This document shows, in pieces, positions 27,434 to 36,636 of a stretch of 64,000 nucleotides of DNA; position 1 is the stretch's first letter, and every line of letters starts with the position of its first letter. The notes below the pieces were generated by a model. It did no database searches, had not been told where the DNA came from, and was given only the letters and a program-made list of their open reading frames with translations. The translations under genes were made by a program, and so were the position numbers. This stretch comes from Massilibacteroides vaginae. Lineage in GTDB: Bacteria > Bacteroidota > Bacteroidia > Bacteroidales > Tannerellaceae. Location of the stretch: NCBI RefSeq assembly GCF_900178525.1, contig NZ_FXDJ01000009.1, forward strand, positions 828,263 through 892,262. The letters run 5' to 3'.

Positions 27434-27474
27434 TATATTTGTAATCTTTTTTGTCATTCCCACATGGGAGTGAC
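27434..27474 (+). promoter_or_regulatory. Candidate promoter box and leader hairpin of the glycosyltransferase operon
   Basis: TATATTTG (27434-27441) matches TAnnTTTG. It is followed by the hairpin GTCATTCCC / GGGAGTGAC (27453-27474, one G-U pair, 4-nt loop), which would be in the 5' leader about 32 nt before the ATG at 27506. No T run follows, so it is not an intrinsic terminator on this strand. Confidence 0.45.
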
Positions 27475-27505
27475 GAGCCTTTGGTATAACTAATAAAAAA
27501 ACAAA

Positions 27506-28420
27506 ATGCATAACACTGTAGGTTTATTTATCATTTATAATCACAGATACGATAAGAATATTGAAAAGATTGAACAACTTTATAAAAAAAGCTTCTCACA
27601 TATTTTTCACATTATGCCCTTTTATGATGGAGATAAGGAAAATGTATTGCCAGTCTATGCGTCATCCTATCAGTTTTCCAGTTATATTCCTCAAGCTATG
27701 GAGCAATTAAAGTTGAAAAACATTTCTTTTGATCATTATTTTTTTCTGGCAGATGATATGATTCTTAACCCCAAAGTTACAGAGAACACATATAAAGACT
27801 TGTTTAAGATCAGTTTGGAAGATTCTTTTATTAGTGAATTTGTAGAATTTACAAAATTCAACTTTTATACTTGGCATGGAAAAGAGGCGCTAACTTATAA
27901 AATTAAAGCGACTGGAGCTGAAATAGACTCTTTTATTCCCAACAAAGAAGAGGCATTGTTAAGATTCAAAAATTATGGGATTAATTTCAAAAATTGGAAA
28001 TGGTATCATTTTATTCCTCCTATAAAAGTGGGAATTAGACCAATAATACGACTCACGTCTATTTGGGTTAATGCTTTTTTCAGGAAAGGTAATTTAAAGT
28101 TGAAATATCCCTTAGTAGGTGCATTTTCAGATATTGTTATAATATCCTCAAAACACATGAAAACGTTTAGTCAATATTGTGGAGCTTTTGCTGCAGATGG
28201 GCTTTTTGTAGAATATGCATTGCCAACATCATTACTTTTAACTACAAACCGTATTATTACATTAAAAAATCTGGAATTTGAAATGGGAGCTCTTTGGGGA
28301 AAAGAGATGATGCAACTGAACAAATACGATCAGAACCTGAATAATCTTTTGAATAATTTTCCTTCACAATATTTATTCGTACATCCGGTAAAACTCTCTA
28401 AATGGAATTACAATGGATAA
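27506..28420 (+). CDS. Glycosyltransferase-like protein of polysaccharide locus, unassigned
   Basis: 304 residues, no signal peptide. I do not recognise a precise family. It starts TVGLFIIYNHRYDKNIEKIE and has HYFFLADDMILNP near residues 80-92, which resembles the DxD-like metal site of GT-A enzymes, and a short GAFSDIVIISSKHM segment that looks like an acceptor loop. First gene of a tightly packed A+T-rich operon (stop overlaps the next start by 8 bp) that otherwise encodes glycosyltransferases, a flippase and modifying enzymes, so a sugar transferase acting on the lipid-linked oligosaccharide is likely. Function inferred from context. Confidence 0.55.
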   Translation: MHNTVGLFIIYNHRYDKNIEKIEQLYKKSFSHIFHIMPFYDGDKENVLPVYASSYQFSSYIPQAMEQLKLKNISFDHYFFLADDMILNPKVTENTYKDLFKISLEDSFISEFVEFTKFNFYTWHGKEALTYKIKATGAEIDSFIPNKEEALLRFKNYGINFKNWKWYHFIPPIKVGIRPIIRLTSIWVNAFFRKGNLKLKYPLVGAFSDIVIISSKHMKTFSQYCGAFAADGLFVEYALPTSLLLTTNRIITLKNLEFEMGALWGKEMMQLNKYDQNLNNLLNNFPSQYLFVHPVKLSKWNYNG

Positions 28421-29681
28421 GATAAATACAATTGCAATTATTGGAGCAGGTGTTTCCGGATTAGCAGCAGCACGTGTCTTAAATAATAAAAGACAAATAC
28501 AAGTCTTTGAACGTGAAATAAAACCAGGAGGATTAATATCATGTACAAACGAAAAAGGAGTATTATTCCATCGGGTAGGTGGTCATGTCTTTAACTCAAA
28601 ACTCCCCCATGTACTGGATTGGTTTTGGTCTATTTTTAATAAAGAGGATTTTATCGCCACGAAACGTAACGCTAAAATAGCGCTTGCATCTAACAAAATC
28701 ATAGGATATCCGATAGAAAACTATCTATATGAACTGGAAGTAGAGGTGGCAGATAAGATAATAGAAGAACTCCTAAGTCTTATAGCTGAGGAAAAAGATA
28801 TATCTGCACATAATTTTGAGAGTTTTTTCTTAAAAAGATTTGGAAAAACATTGTACGAATATTATTTCAAGCCGTACAATACTAAAATCTGGAAAACAGA
28901 TTTAACACAAATCTCATTAGACTGGTTAACGGGGAAGTTACCCATGCCGACAATTTCAGATATTATTAAAATGAACATTTTACGGTTAGACGAGAGCAAA
29001 ATGGTTCACAGTACATTTTTCTATCCCCGCCGTAACGGTTCCCAGTTTTTAGCAGACACATTAGCAGAAGGCTTGCCCATTCAGTACAACAAAAACATTG
29101 AAAGCTACCAACGGACAAACGGTAAATGGCAAATTGAAGGAAAGCAATACGATGCGGTCATCTATACTGGAGATATACGTGACTTGACCACAAGTCTACC
29201 AAATGAAGTTTTATCATCTGAACATAAAGAGATGGTGAAAACACTTCGTGCGAATGGAACAACTGTAGCTCTATGCGAAATTGATGCGAACGATTGTTCG
29301 TGGCTTTATTTTCCAGATAAGAAGATTTTGCCCCATCGCATAATATATACTGGTAATTTTAGTCCGGCTAATAATGGTGACAATAAAAGACTTACTTGCA
29401 GCATTGAAATTTCCGGACATTGTTCGATAACTGATTTTTATGAAGAACTAAAAAAGATGCCCGGTAATCCAGAACTTTTGGCTTACAATTATCATCCAGC
29501 TTCTTATGTAGTGCATACACATGAGACCAAAGGAATTATAAACCCTATAAAGCAAGCATTAGAGACACAAAAGTTTTATCTTTTGGGACGTATGGCAGAA
29601 TGGGAATACTACAACATGGATACAGCTATAGATGCTGCAATGAATATTGAAAAGCGTTTTCAAGAAAATGGATACAGGTAA
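28413..29681 (+). CDS. FAD-dependent UDP-galactopyranose-mutase-like oxidoreductase
   Basis: 422 residues. Dinucleotide-binding motif AIIGAGVSGLAAARVL (8-23) with EREIKPGG after it; the RVGGHVFNSK block and the C-terminal YLLGRMAEWEYYNMDTAIDA are typical of the UDP-galactopyranose mutase/protoporphyrinogen oxidase-like superfamily found in O-antigen and capsule loci. It may isomerise or oxidise a nucleotide sugar. True UGM is about 370-390 residues and has extra conserved arginines that I could not place, so substrate is open. Start overlaps the previous gene. Confidence 0.75.
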   Translation: MDKINTIAIIGAGVSGLAAARVLNNKRQIQVFEREIKPGGLISCTNEKGVLFHRVGGHVFNSKLPHVLDWFWSIFNKEDFIATKRNAKIALASNKIIGYPIENYLYELEVEVADKIIEELLSLIAEEKDISAHNFESFFLKRFGKTLYEYYFKPYNTKIWKTDLTQISLDWLTGKLPMPTISDIIKMNILRLDESKMVHSTFFYPRRNGSQFLADTLAEGLPIQYNKNIESYQRTNGKWQIEGKQYDAVIYTGDIRDLTTSLPNEVLSSEHKEMVKTLRANGTTVALCEIDANDCSWLYFPDKKILPHRIIYTGNFSPANNGDNKRLTCSIEISGHCSITDFYEELKKMPGNPELLAYNYHPASYVVHTHETKGIINPIKQALETQKFYLLGRMAEWEYYNMDTAIDAAMNIEKRFQENGYR

Positions 29682-31116
29682 CTTGAAAAGCAAAACAGCC
29701 AAAGGACTGTTTTGGGGTGGAATAAACAATGGTATTCAGCAAATTATCAATCTAACAATTGGAATCATTTTGGCACGTTTACTAAATGCTGATGATTATG
29801 GAATGATTGGTATGTTGGCAATTTTTATAGCAATATCCAGTACTATTGCTGATTGTGGGTTTACCAATGCATTAATTAACAAAAAAAACACTACTCACAA
29901 AGAATATAATGCTGTTTTTTGGTTTAATGGTTTTGTTGGAATATTATTATACTTACTCTTATATTTAACCGCACCTCTTATCTCTAAATTTTATGGTAAC
30001 TCAGACTTAACAAACCTATCTCGTTTCATTTTTATATGCGTTTTTCTGGGAGGATTTAACCTTGTACATAATGCTATATTATTAAAGGAATTAAAGATAA
30101 AAGAAAAAGCATTGATAGATTCGATCTCATTAATAATAGCAGGAAGTGTTGGAGTGGCTACAGCTTTTGCCGGATTAGCTTATTGGGCCTTGGCACTTCA
30201 AACTGTTATTTTCTCTTTTTTATCAACAGTCTTACGATGGTATTTTATTAAATGGAGGCCGACTTTTCATTTTGATTTTACTCCAATAAGAGAAATGTTT
30301 TGGTTTAGTTCAAAAATATTTATCACAAATATTTTTCAATATTTCAGCTATAATCTATTTTCCGTAATTCTTGGACGATTTTACAATGAAAGACAAGTCG
30401 GTTTATATTCTCAAGGACAAAAATGGATGTCAATGGGGCAGACTTTTATTGGAGGTACCATACAAAACATTGCACAACCAGTCTTGGTTCAAGTAACAGA
30501 AGACAAAGTAAGACAAAAAAATGTTTTTAGGAAAATACTACGATTCGGAGCTTTTGTTTCATTTCCTTTAATGCTTGGGTTAGCTTTTGTAGGAAAAGAA
30601 TTTATTGTTATTACCATTGGAGAAAAATGGATTGAGGCAGTCCCTTTTCTGCAATTATTCTGTATATGGGGAGCTTTCGCATATATTTGGACTCTATGTA
30701 CAAATTTATTATTAGCCCATGGGAAATCAGATCAATACATGTATGGAATGATCATAACCAGCATTCTGCAGTTAATAATAGTTTTAGCTGTATTTAAATA
30801 CGGTATATTTACAATGGTAATTTGCTATTTAAGTATCTATTTCATCACTTTGGGAGGATGGTTATATCTAATAAATAAATTAGTTGAAATTAAATGGGTT
30901 GAAATACTGAAAGACACTTTACCTTTTCTTCTGATTACTTTATTTGCTCTGTTTATCACTTGGATTTTAACAAAACATTTCAGTAATAACTACCTTCTAT
31001 TTTTCTCTAAAGTTTGTTTGACTGCTTTAATTTATACTTTAATTATATGGAAAAGCAATGCAGTCGTTTTCAAAGAAAGTGTTAACTATTTCATGAATAA
31101 AAATAAAATATGCTAG
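29668..31116 (+). CDS. wzx: Polysaccharide flippase (Wzx/MATE-type)
   Basis: 482 residues with about 12-14 hydrophobic helices, polysaccharide-synthase/MOP superfamily. The ATG at 29668 is preferred to one 21 bp upstream because it gives the usual start MDTGNLKSKTAKGLFWGG followed by the first helix. Markers: ILARLLNADDYGMIGM near residue 35-50 and QGQKWMSMGQTF in the middle, as in WzxC-like transporters. It would flip lipid-linked repeat units across the inner membrane. Overlaps the previous gene by 14 bp and the next by 7 bp. No Wzy polymerase is visible nearby. Confidence 0.88.
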   Translation: MDTGNLKSKTAKGLFWGGINNGIQQIINLTIGIILARLLNADDYGMIGMLAIFIAISSTIADCGFTNALINKKNTTHKEYNAVFWFNGFVGILLYLLLYLTAPLISKFYGNSDLTNLSRFIFICVFLGGFNLVHNAILLKELKIKEKALIDSISLIIAGSVGVATAFAGLAYWALALQTVIFSFLSTVLRWYFIKWRPTFHFDFTPIREMFWFSSKIFITNIFQYFSYNLFSVILGRFYNERQVGLYSQGQKWMSMGQTFIGGTIQNIAQPVLVQVTEDKVRQKNVFRKILRFGAFVSFPLMLGLAFVGKEFIVITIGEKWIEAVPFLQLFCIWGAFAYIWTLCTNLLLAHGKSDQYMYGMIITSILQLIIVLAVFKYGIFTMVICYLSIYFITLGGWLYLINKLVEIKWVEILKDTLPFLLITLFALFITWILTKHFSNNYLLFFSKVCLTALIYTLIIWKSNAVVFKESVNYFMNKNKIC

Positions 31117-31997
31117 CAGATTTATATCGAGCCTATATTCCTCTACATATACGAGAAAAAATTTACTCTTTCTGTTTAGGGAGTTTTTTAAGTTCTTACA
31201 GAAGATCAAAGGCTATACTCAAGGCAAATGTACAATACTATTTTTATTGGTTATTTTCTGAAACGGAACAAAACCAGATGTACAGATTTATTAGTAAATA
31301 CGGTCTAACCCCATACCCTTGGTTGTTTACTCTGGAGTACGAAACACCTGCAAAATGTTTTCATGATAAACATAATGGGCTAACTTACATCATACATAAT
31401 AACAGAAAATTATTTTTCCCTAAAGAATTATCGATTAGTCAGATTCAATATATCTACCGAAGTTTGGTTATAGAACAAGACATTCGTTCAGCTCACAGGT
31501 ATTTAGCAAATGATTATTCTATGCTTCAAGATATGATCATTCTCGATATTGGTGGGGCAGAGGGGATTTTTTCATTAGATGCAATAGAATTTGCTCAACA
31601 CATTTATTTATTTGAATGCGATCCAATGTGGACTGATGCTTTAAATGCAACATTTGCACCCTGGAAGCAGAAGTTTACTCTTGTGTCCAAATATATAACT
31701 AACAAAGAAAGTAATACAGAGACTACAATCGACTCATTTCTTTCCTCTTATAATTATTCAAATTTATTTTTTAAAATGGATATAGAAGGAGCAGAACTAT
31801 CTGCCTTACATGGTGCGGAAATTACTCTGAAAAGACAAAATATCAAGATGTCAGTATGTACTTATCACACTCCCACAGATGCTGAAAAGATTGAATCATA
31901 TCTTATATCCCTTGGATATAAAACATCCTTTACTGATGGATATTTATACATCAATTATCATTTTAACAAAGGTATTCTTAGAGCCTCCAAAGAATAA
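31110..31997 (+). CDS. FkbM-family methyltransferase
   Basis: 295 residues. The C-terminal two thirds show the FkbM SAM-dependent fold: IILDIGGAEGIFSLDAIEFA (SAM loop), YLFECDPMW, and NLFFKMDIEGAELSALHGAE (catalytic/acceptor motif). These enzymes usually O-methylate sugars of polysaccharides or glycolipids. The N-terminal 100 residues are rich in Tyr and basic residues and have no recognised domain. Within the operon, overlapping the flippase gene. Confidence 0.85.
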   Translation: MLADLYRAYIPLHIREKIYSFCLGSFLSSYRRSKAILKANVQYYFYWLFSETEQNQMYRFISKYGLTPYPWLFTLEYETPAKCFHDKHNGLTYIIHNNRKLFFPKELSISQIQYIYRSLVIEQDIRSAHRYLANDYSMLQDMIILDIGGAEGIFSLDAIEFAQHIYLFECDPMWTDALNATFAPWKQKFTLVSKYITNKESNTETTIDSFLSSYNYSNLFFKMDIEGAELSALHGAEITLKRQNIKMSVCTYHTPTDAEKIESYLISLGYKTSFTDGYLYINYHFNKGILRASKE

Positions 31998-32022
31998 AAT
32001 AAACTAGTTTCAAATCATAAAG

Positions 32023-32871
32023 ATGAAAATTTTAGGCATTGTAATATTGTATTATCCCGACGCAGATATCATTTCTAATATATCCTCATATATAAATTCC
32101 TTAGACACATTAATCATTTGGAATAACACACCAGAGATTGATCGTAAAAAGGAAATATTTAAAGGCATAAAGAGTAAAACGCCTATAATATTCATGAATG
32201 AAGAAAATAATGTTGGAATAGGTAAAGCATTAAATAATTCGGCAAACTACGCTTTGGAGAATAATTTTACACATTTACTGACAATGGATCAAGATAGTTT
32301 TTTTAATGAATACACTTTTCATACATACTTAAAAAAAATCAAAGAGAATAAAGACACACATGTTGCTGCATATTGTGTAAATACAAATAGTACTGAAATA
32401 TTAGATACCACTGAGGTTGTTGAGTTATTTATAACCTCTGGTACAATAATAATTACTGATTTTTTCAAAAAAATTGGAAATTTCAGAGATGACTTCTTTA
32501 TCGATGCAATTGACACAGAATATAGTTTCCGAATTAGAAAAAACAAATACAAAATTTTACAATTTCGCGATGTTTTCATGCACCATAAATTAGGAAATCC
32601 TACTGTTACTCCATTCCTCTGGGGGAAATTAATTTCCCCAAATTATTCTGCTGTAAGAACCTATTACATCGTTCGCAATCACATTATTTTAAGACGGTTA
32701 TATGATAAAGATTTTTCTTTTTCAAAAGGATCTTTTAAAACAATATTTTTTTGGAGACCGATTTGCATCCTTTTTGTAGAAAAAAACAAACTGCAAAAGG
32801 CATATTTTTTTTTACGTGGAATATATGATGGTATTCGATTAAAAACAGGTGCCATTAATCATATTATATAA
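32023..32871 (+). CDS. Glycosyltransferase family 2, rhamnosyltransferase-like
   Basis: 282 residues, GT-A fold. N terminus KILGIVILYYPDADIISNI, then NNVGIGKALNNSANYALEN and LLTMDQDSFF (the DxD-type metal site), with an acceptor motif FIDAIDTEYSFRIR. This pattern is that of the rhamnosyltransferase-like GT2 subgroup. It adds a sugar to the lipid-linked unit at the cytoplasmic face. Strongly A+T-rich codon use. Ends 2 bp before the next gene. Confidence 0.85.
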   Translation: MKILGIVILYYPDADIISNISSYINSLDTLIIWNNTPEIDRKKEIFKGIKSKTPIIFMNEENNVGIGKALNNSANYALENNFTHLLTMDQDSFFNEYTFHTYLKKIKENKDTHVAAYCVNTNSTEILDTTEVVELFITSGTIIITDFFKKIGNFRDDFFIDAIDTEYSFRIRKNKYKILQFRDVFMHHKLGNPTVTPFLWGKLISPNYSAVRTYYIVRNHIILRRLYDKDFSFSKGSFKTIFFWRPICILFVEKNKLQKAYFFLRGIYDGIRLKTGAINHII

Positions 32872-32873
32872 AT

Positions 32874-33797
32874 ATGGATGTATCAATTATTTATGTAAAT
32901 TATAAAACCTCACAGTTAATAATAGACAGTATCGATTCTGTTAAGGAAAAAACTCAAGAGGTAGATTACGAAATCATTGTCGTTGATAATAATTCAGAAG
33001 ACGATTCGCATACAATCATTAAAAATAAACATCCTAAAGTTTTATTTCTCTCACTAAATGAAAATTTAGGCTTTGGAAGAGCTAACAACAAGGGGATTAT
33101 GCATGCAAAGGGTAATTATATCTTTTTTTTAAATCCTGATACCTTACTTAGGAATAATGCGATCAAATATTTAAAAGATTTTCTGGAAAATAATAAAGAC
33201 TATGGGGCTTGCGGTGGAAATTTGTATGATGAGAACAGCTTCCCTACGATGTCATTTGGTCGTAGATTCCCTTCGTATTTTGAGGAATTTGCATCAATTT
33301 TTTATTTAAAAATACCATCATTCACCTCCCCCAAATCTTATTTTTATAATTACTCGGATTGTATATTGGATGTTGCTTTTATAAGCGGAGCAGATCTTAT
33401 GGTCAAAAAAACAGTGATAGATAAAGTAGGGGGTTTTTCTCGTGATTTTTTCATGACATATGAAGAGACCGAATTATGTTATAGAATTTTTAAAGGAGGA
33501 TACAAAATAGGGGCTGTCCCCAATGCAAAGATAATGCATCTTGAAGGTAAATCAGAATACATAAATAAATCAAGATTATCTTTTTTTTATGAGGGAATGT
33601 TGACCTATTTTCACAAAAAGAATCCAACTATTGGCATTCCATTGATTTATTTAATTGTACAACTTAAAAATAATCTCAGATTACTACAATTCATAATTTT
33701 GAGAAATAAAAAGAAAATTGGTTATTGGAGATTAAAACAATTAACATGCAAACAAACATTTGCTTCATTTAAAAACAAAGAGAGATTTACAAAATAA
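32874..33797 (+). CDS. Glycosyltransferase family 2 (WbbL-like)
   Basis: 307 residues. Opens with MDVSIIYVNYKTSQLIIDSI, then IIVVDNNSEDDS, NLGFGRANNKGIMHAKGNY and FFLNPDTLL (metal site), and FFMTYEETELCYRI (catalytic region), all typical of WbbL-type GT2 enzymes. A hydrophobic or basic C-terminal part probably sits on the membrane. Part of the polysaccharide operon; stop overlaps the next start by one base. Confidence 0.88.
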   Translation: MDVSIIYVNYKTSQLIIDSIDSVKEKTQEVDYEIIVVDNNSEDDSHTIIKNKHPKVLFLSLNENLGFGRANNKGIMHAKGNYIFFLNPDTLLRNNAIKYLKDFLENNKDYGACGGNLYDENSFPTMSFGRRFPSYFEEFASIFYLKIPSFTSPKSYFYNYSDCILDVAFISGADLMVKKTVIDKVGGFSRDFFMTYEETELCYRIFKGGYKIGAVPNAKIMHLEGKSEYINKSRLSFFYEGMLTYFHKKNPTIGIPLIYLIVQLKNNLRLLQFIILRNKKKIGYWRLKQLTCKQTFASFKNKERFTK

Positions 33798-34777
33798 TGA
33801 AAGTTTCTATAATTATTCCAATTTATAATGTTGAGGCATATATTGATCGTTGTTTAACATCTGCTTTTAACCAATCCTATCCACATATAGAATTCGTTTG
33901 CATTGACGATGGGTCTAAGGATAATAGCGTTAAAATAGCAGAAAAAGCAATAAATAAAAGTGACAGAAAAAAAGATGTAATTTTCATAATAAATCCTATG
34001 AATAATGGTGTTGCCGCTACTAGAAACATCGGACTTCAACAAGCTACAGGTGATTATATTTTTTTTCTAGATAGCGATGACGAATTACCTTCAGATGCAA
34101 TTGAATGTTTAATAAAAGCAAACAATTCAATTAATGCAGATATAATTATGGGAGATTTCTCTATGACAGGTGCCCATAAAAGAGATTTTAAAACGATACA
34201 GCTGCAAGATGGTTGTTATAGAAATGAGGAAATATTAGACACCTTCCTCCTTATGAAATGGTCTGACATGACCTGTAACAAAATGGTCAGATTAGATACA
34301 ATTCGGAAAAACAATATATTTTTTGAAAACAACATTATACACGAAGACACGTTGTGGAGTTTTATTCTTGCTGTAGAATCTTCTTTAATGATTATTTGTA
34401 ACCAAAGGACTTATATTTATCACATTCAAGATCAATCAATCACCCAAAAAAAAACAGATCATAATTTTAATAGTTTATTGATCGTTCTCAATAAAATTAT
34501 TTCTATTACCATGGAGAAAAAAATATTTGAGAAAAATAATCACATAAACGATTATTTAATTGATTATTGTTTTTATTTTCTGAAGGAATCTTTTCGATAC
34601 AGAGGAAACAATAGTCTATCTAAAGAGGTATTCAAAAATATTAGTGCGCAATTACATAATTTCAAATCAATAACAAAAAACACAAATTGGTCCTCTAAGA
34701 TAAAGTTCATTCTGCTGAAACTACCATTTAATCTAAGTTTTTTTGTTTTTAAACTTTATTTATTTATAAAAAGATAG
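33797..34777 (+). CDS. Glycosyltransferase family 2
   Basis: 326 residues. Typical GT2 markers: VSIIIPIYNVEAYIDRCLTS, VCIDDGSKDNSVKIAE, NNGVAATRNIGLQQATGDY and IFFLDSDDELP (DxDD metal site). The C-terminal region is basic and partly hydrophobic. Member of the same operon; transfers a sugar of unknown type to the growing unit. Confidence 0.88.
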   Translation: MKVSIIIPIYNVEAYIDRCLTSAFNQSYPHIEFVCIDDGSKDNSVKIAEKAINKSDRKKDVIFIINPMNNGVAATRNIGLQQATGDYIFFLDSDDELPSDAIECLIKANNSINADIIMGDFSMTGAHKRDFKTIQLQDGCYRNEEILDTFLLMKWSDMTCNKMVRLDTIRKNNIFFENNIIHEDTLWSFILAVESSLMIICNQRTYIYHIQDQSITQKKTDHNFNSLLIVLNKIISITMEKKIFEKNNHINDYLIDYCFYFLKESFRYRGNNSLSKEVFKNISAQLHNFKSITKNTNWSSKIKFILLKLPFNLSFFVFKLYLFIKR

Positions 34778-34822
34778 TAACATTATACATTAAGAATAGC
34801 AAGTCTCATAAAATCCAGTAAA

Positions 34823-35635
34823 ATGAAAAATAATAGTATTAAAGATTATAAAATTTGCATTTGTACAAGATCTATCAACATTTCTTTATATAAGAAATCA
34901 ATGTCCACCATTACACTCCCATATAAAAAATATCGTTTCTTATTTACTACAGCAGATGGTTATTTATATGACCTATTGAAACTAGACTACGACTATGTTG
35001 TTAATATTGACGAGGATGCCTTTGTTGTTGATAATGATGCTTTATTTAATCTTATATTATATTGTATTGATAATAATATCACAAATTGTGGAATGCCAGA
35101 TGGAGGAATTCATCCAAGAGGTGGAAATCCAATTGTAACAAATCCTTTTTTTAACATTTTTGACATTAAAAAGATTAAAGCTCATTTTGATATTAAGAAA
35201 ATCAATTCTCAAGACTTAAACCCTGAAGTTTTGAAAGATTATATCCCCCATTATTTAACAAATGAGAATTACACATTTAATGAATATGAACCTTTTGACA
35301 AGTATTTTGTTTGGCTTGCACTTAATTTCAAACCCTTATATCTTGATGTTCAGACACACAAGGATGGCTTTAGTACAATTCTTAAAAACCAAGAAGGAAA
35401 GCCTTTTTTAATTCATACTTGGTTTTCTCGAATGTACGGGAAAGATGCTTTCCACACAAACAGAATAAACAATATAATTAGCTTATGTATAAAAAGTGAG
35501 GCAGAGGAATACAAAACAAAATATCCTATATGGTGTTATAGAACTGTTGACTACGTGGGGATTCGTGTTTACTATCCTCTAATCAGAAAATTTAAACGAG
35601 TATTAGTTCTATGTGGACTAAAAGACTATTGCTGA
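34823..35635 (+). CDS. Unassigned glycosyltransferase-like protein
   Basis: 270 residues; I cannot name the family. It contains YDYVVNIDEDAFVVDNDAL (about 50-68), a DED motif in the place and hydrophobic setting of a GT-A metal site, and a Gly/Pro-rich block GGIHPRGGNPIVTNPFFN near 93-110 that might form the acceptor loop. No signal peptide or membrane helix. Last gene of the A+T-rich polysaccharide operon, 45 bp after the preceding gene, and ends 10 bp inside the convergent gene at 35626. Sugar transfer or modification is inferred from context. Confidence 0.5.
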   Translation: MKNNSIKDYKICICTRSINISLYKKSMSTITLPYKKYRFLFTTADGYLYDLLKLDYDYVVNIDEDAFVVDNDALFNLILYCIDNNITNCGMPDGGIHPRGGNPIVTNPFFNIFDIKKIKAHFDIKKINSQDLNPEVLKDYIPHYLTNENYTFNEYEPFDKYFVWLALNFKPLYLDVQTHKDGFSTILKNQEGKPFLIHTWFSRMYGKDAFHTNRINNIISLCIKSEAEEYKTKYPIWCYRTVDYVGIRVYYPLIRKFKRVLVLCGLKDYC

Positions 35636-36534
35636 ACACCTAACAACCCTCTCGCAAGGTTCCAGCGAAAGCTGATCAATTTATTCCCTTTGTCTGGTTG
35701 AAATGTGAGAAGGTATCCAAACCATAAGAAAAGTGACACTCCCCATTTGAAGGCTTCTTCCAGCAATTTCTTATAATAGAATTGCTTTCCTATGTTCAAC
35801 GTCCTTATTCTTTCGCTCTTCCCTATTGAGTAAGTCATTTTATCAAAAAAGGCTTCTGTTAATTTCTCTGCCGGAATATGATGGTATATTCTGGCTTTCG
35901 GCAGATAATAGCAACTCTCATTACCATTCATAAGTCGTAAAAAGAAGTCTTTATCTTCTGCTCCTAACAAAGAAGAACCTTTACGACCAAGATCAGTGTT
36001 AAATTCTCCATATTTGTCAAATAGTTCTTTTCTGAAACAGGCATGCCCGGTTCCGGGATAATCTTTTGGGGGAAGCTTTTTAACTTGATTGCCCTTATCG
36101 TATGCTCCGGTAATAGCTCTTGAAATATACTTAGAAAGCCATTTGGGAGGTGTAGTTTCGAAAACAGGAACAACAGGTCCGGATGTAATTCCCACTTCAT
36201 GGTGTGTTTCAAAGAAGATTTTTATATTTTCCAGAAAGTCCGGATCCACCGTCTCGTCATCATCCAAGAAAACAATGATCTCACCATTTGCTTCATTAAC
36301 TCCTCTATTTCGGGCATAAGAAATCCCCTGATTATATTCAATTAGATAACGGATCGGCAATAAGCTGTTTTTTTGATATTCGTTTACTATTTCATCGGTA
36401 TTATCAGGACTGTTATTGTTTATTATCAATATCTCAAAATCAACAGACGGTAATGTTTGTTCTTGCAGGCTGTTTAGAACCATAGGGATGTATTTCCCTC
36501 TATTATAAGTACAGATCACTATAGATAAATACAT
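35626..36534 (-). CDS. Glycosyltransferase family 2
   Basis: 302 residues from the ATG at 36534, chosen because MYLSIVICTYNRGKYIPMVL is the standard GT2 N terminus; the frame could extend to 36609 with an unrelated hydrophobic leader. Markers: ILIINNNSPDNTDEIV, GISYARNRGVNEANGEI and IVFLDDDETVDPDFL (metal site), then GAEDKDFFLRLMN. The C-terminal helix SLFLWFGYLLTF may bind the membrane. It runs convergent to the A+T-rich operon, overlapping its last gene by 10 bp, and has more typical base composition, so it may belong to the native flank. Confidence 0.88.
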   Translation of the reverse strand: MYLSIVICTYNRGKYIPMVLNSLQEQTLPSVDFEILIINNNSPDNTDEIVNEYQKNSLLPIRYLIEYNQGISYARNRGVNEANGEIIVFLDDDETVDPDFLENIKIFFETHHEVGITSGPVVPVFETTPPKWLSKYISRAITGAYDKGNQVKKLPPKDYPGTGHACFRKELFDKYGEFNTDLGRKGSSLLGAEDKDFFLRLMNGNESCYYLPKARIYHHIPAEKLTEAFFDKMTYSIGKSERIRTLNIGKQFYYKKLLEEAFKWGVSLFLWFGYLLTFQPDKGNKLISFRWNLARGLLGVQQ

Positions 36535-36565
36535 ACGTCTTCGAAATGAATAAGTTAATATAGAA

Positions 36566-36606
36566 CAAAGATAGAGATTATATTCTTGATAGATTTGATA
36601 TATTTG
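36566..36606. promoter_or_regulatory. Back-to-back candidate -7 boxes
   Basis: TATCTTTG on the minus strand (36566-36573) faces the GT2 gene starting at 36534; TATATTTG on the plus strand (36599-36606) faces the YfhO gene at 36637. Both match TAnnTTTG, each about 31 bp from its start codon, and the two promoters must overlap. Confidence 0.55.
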
Positions 36607-36636
36607 CAATTGCGTTAGAAACCTAAAAGAAAATTC

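Noticed and set aside
25676-36534. Complete capsule operon with UpxY/UpxZ control
   Set aside because: No NusG-like UpxY or UpxZ gene, no invertible promoter with inverted repeats and no Wza/Wzc/Wzy genes are in the window.
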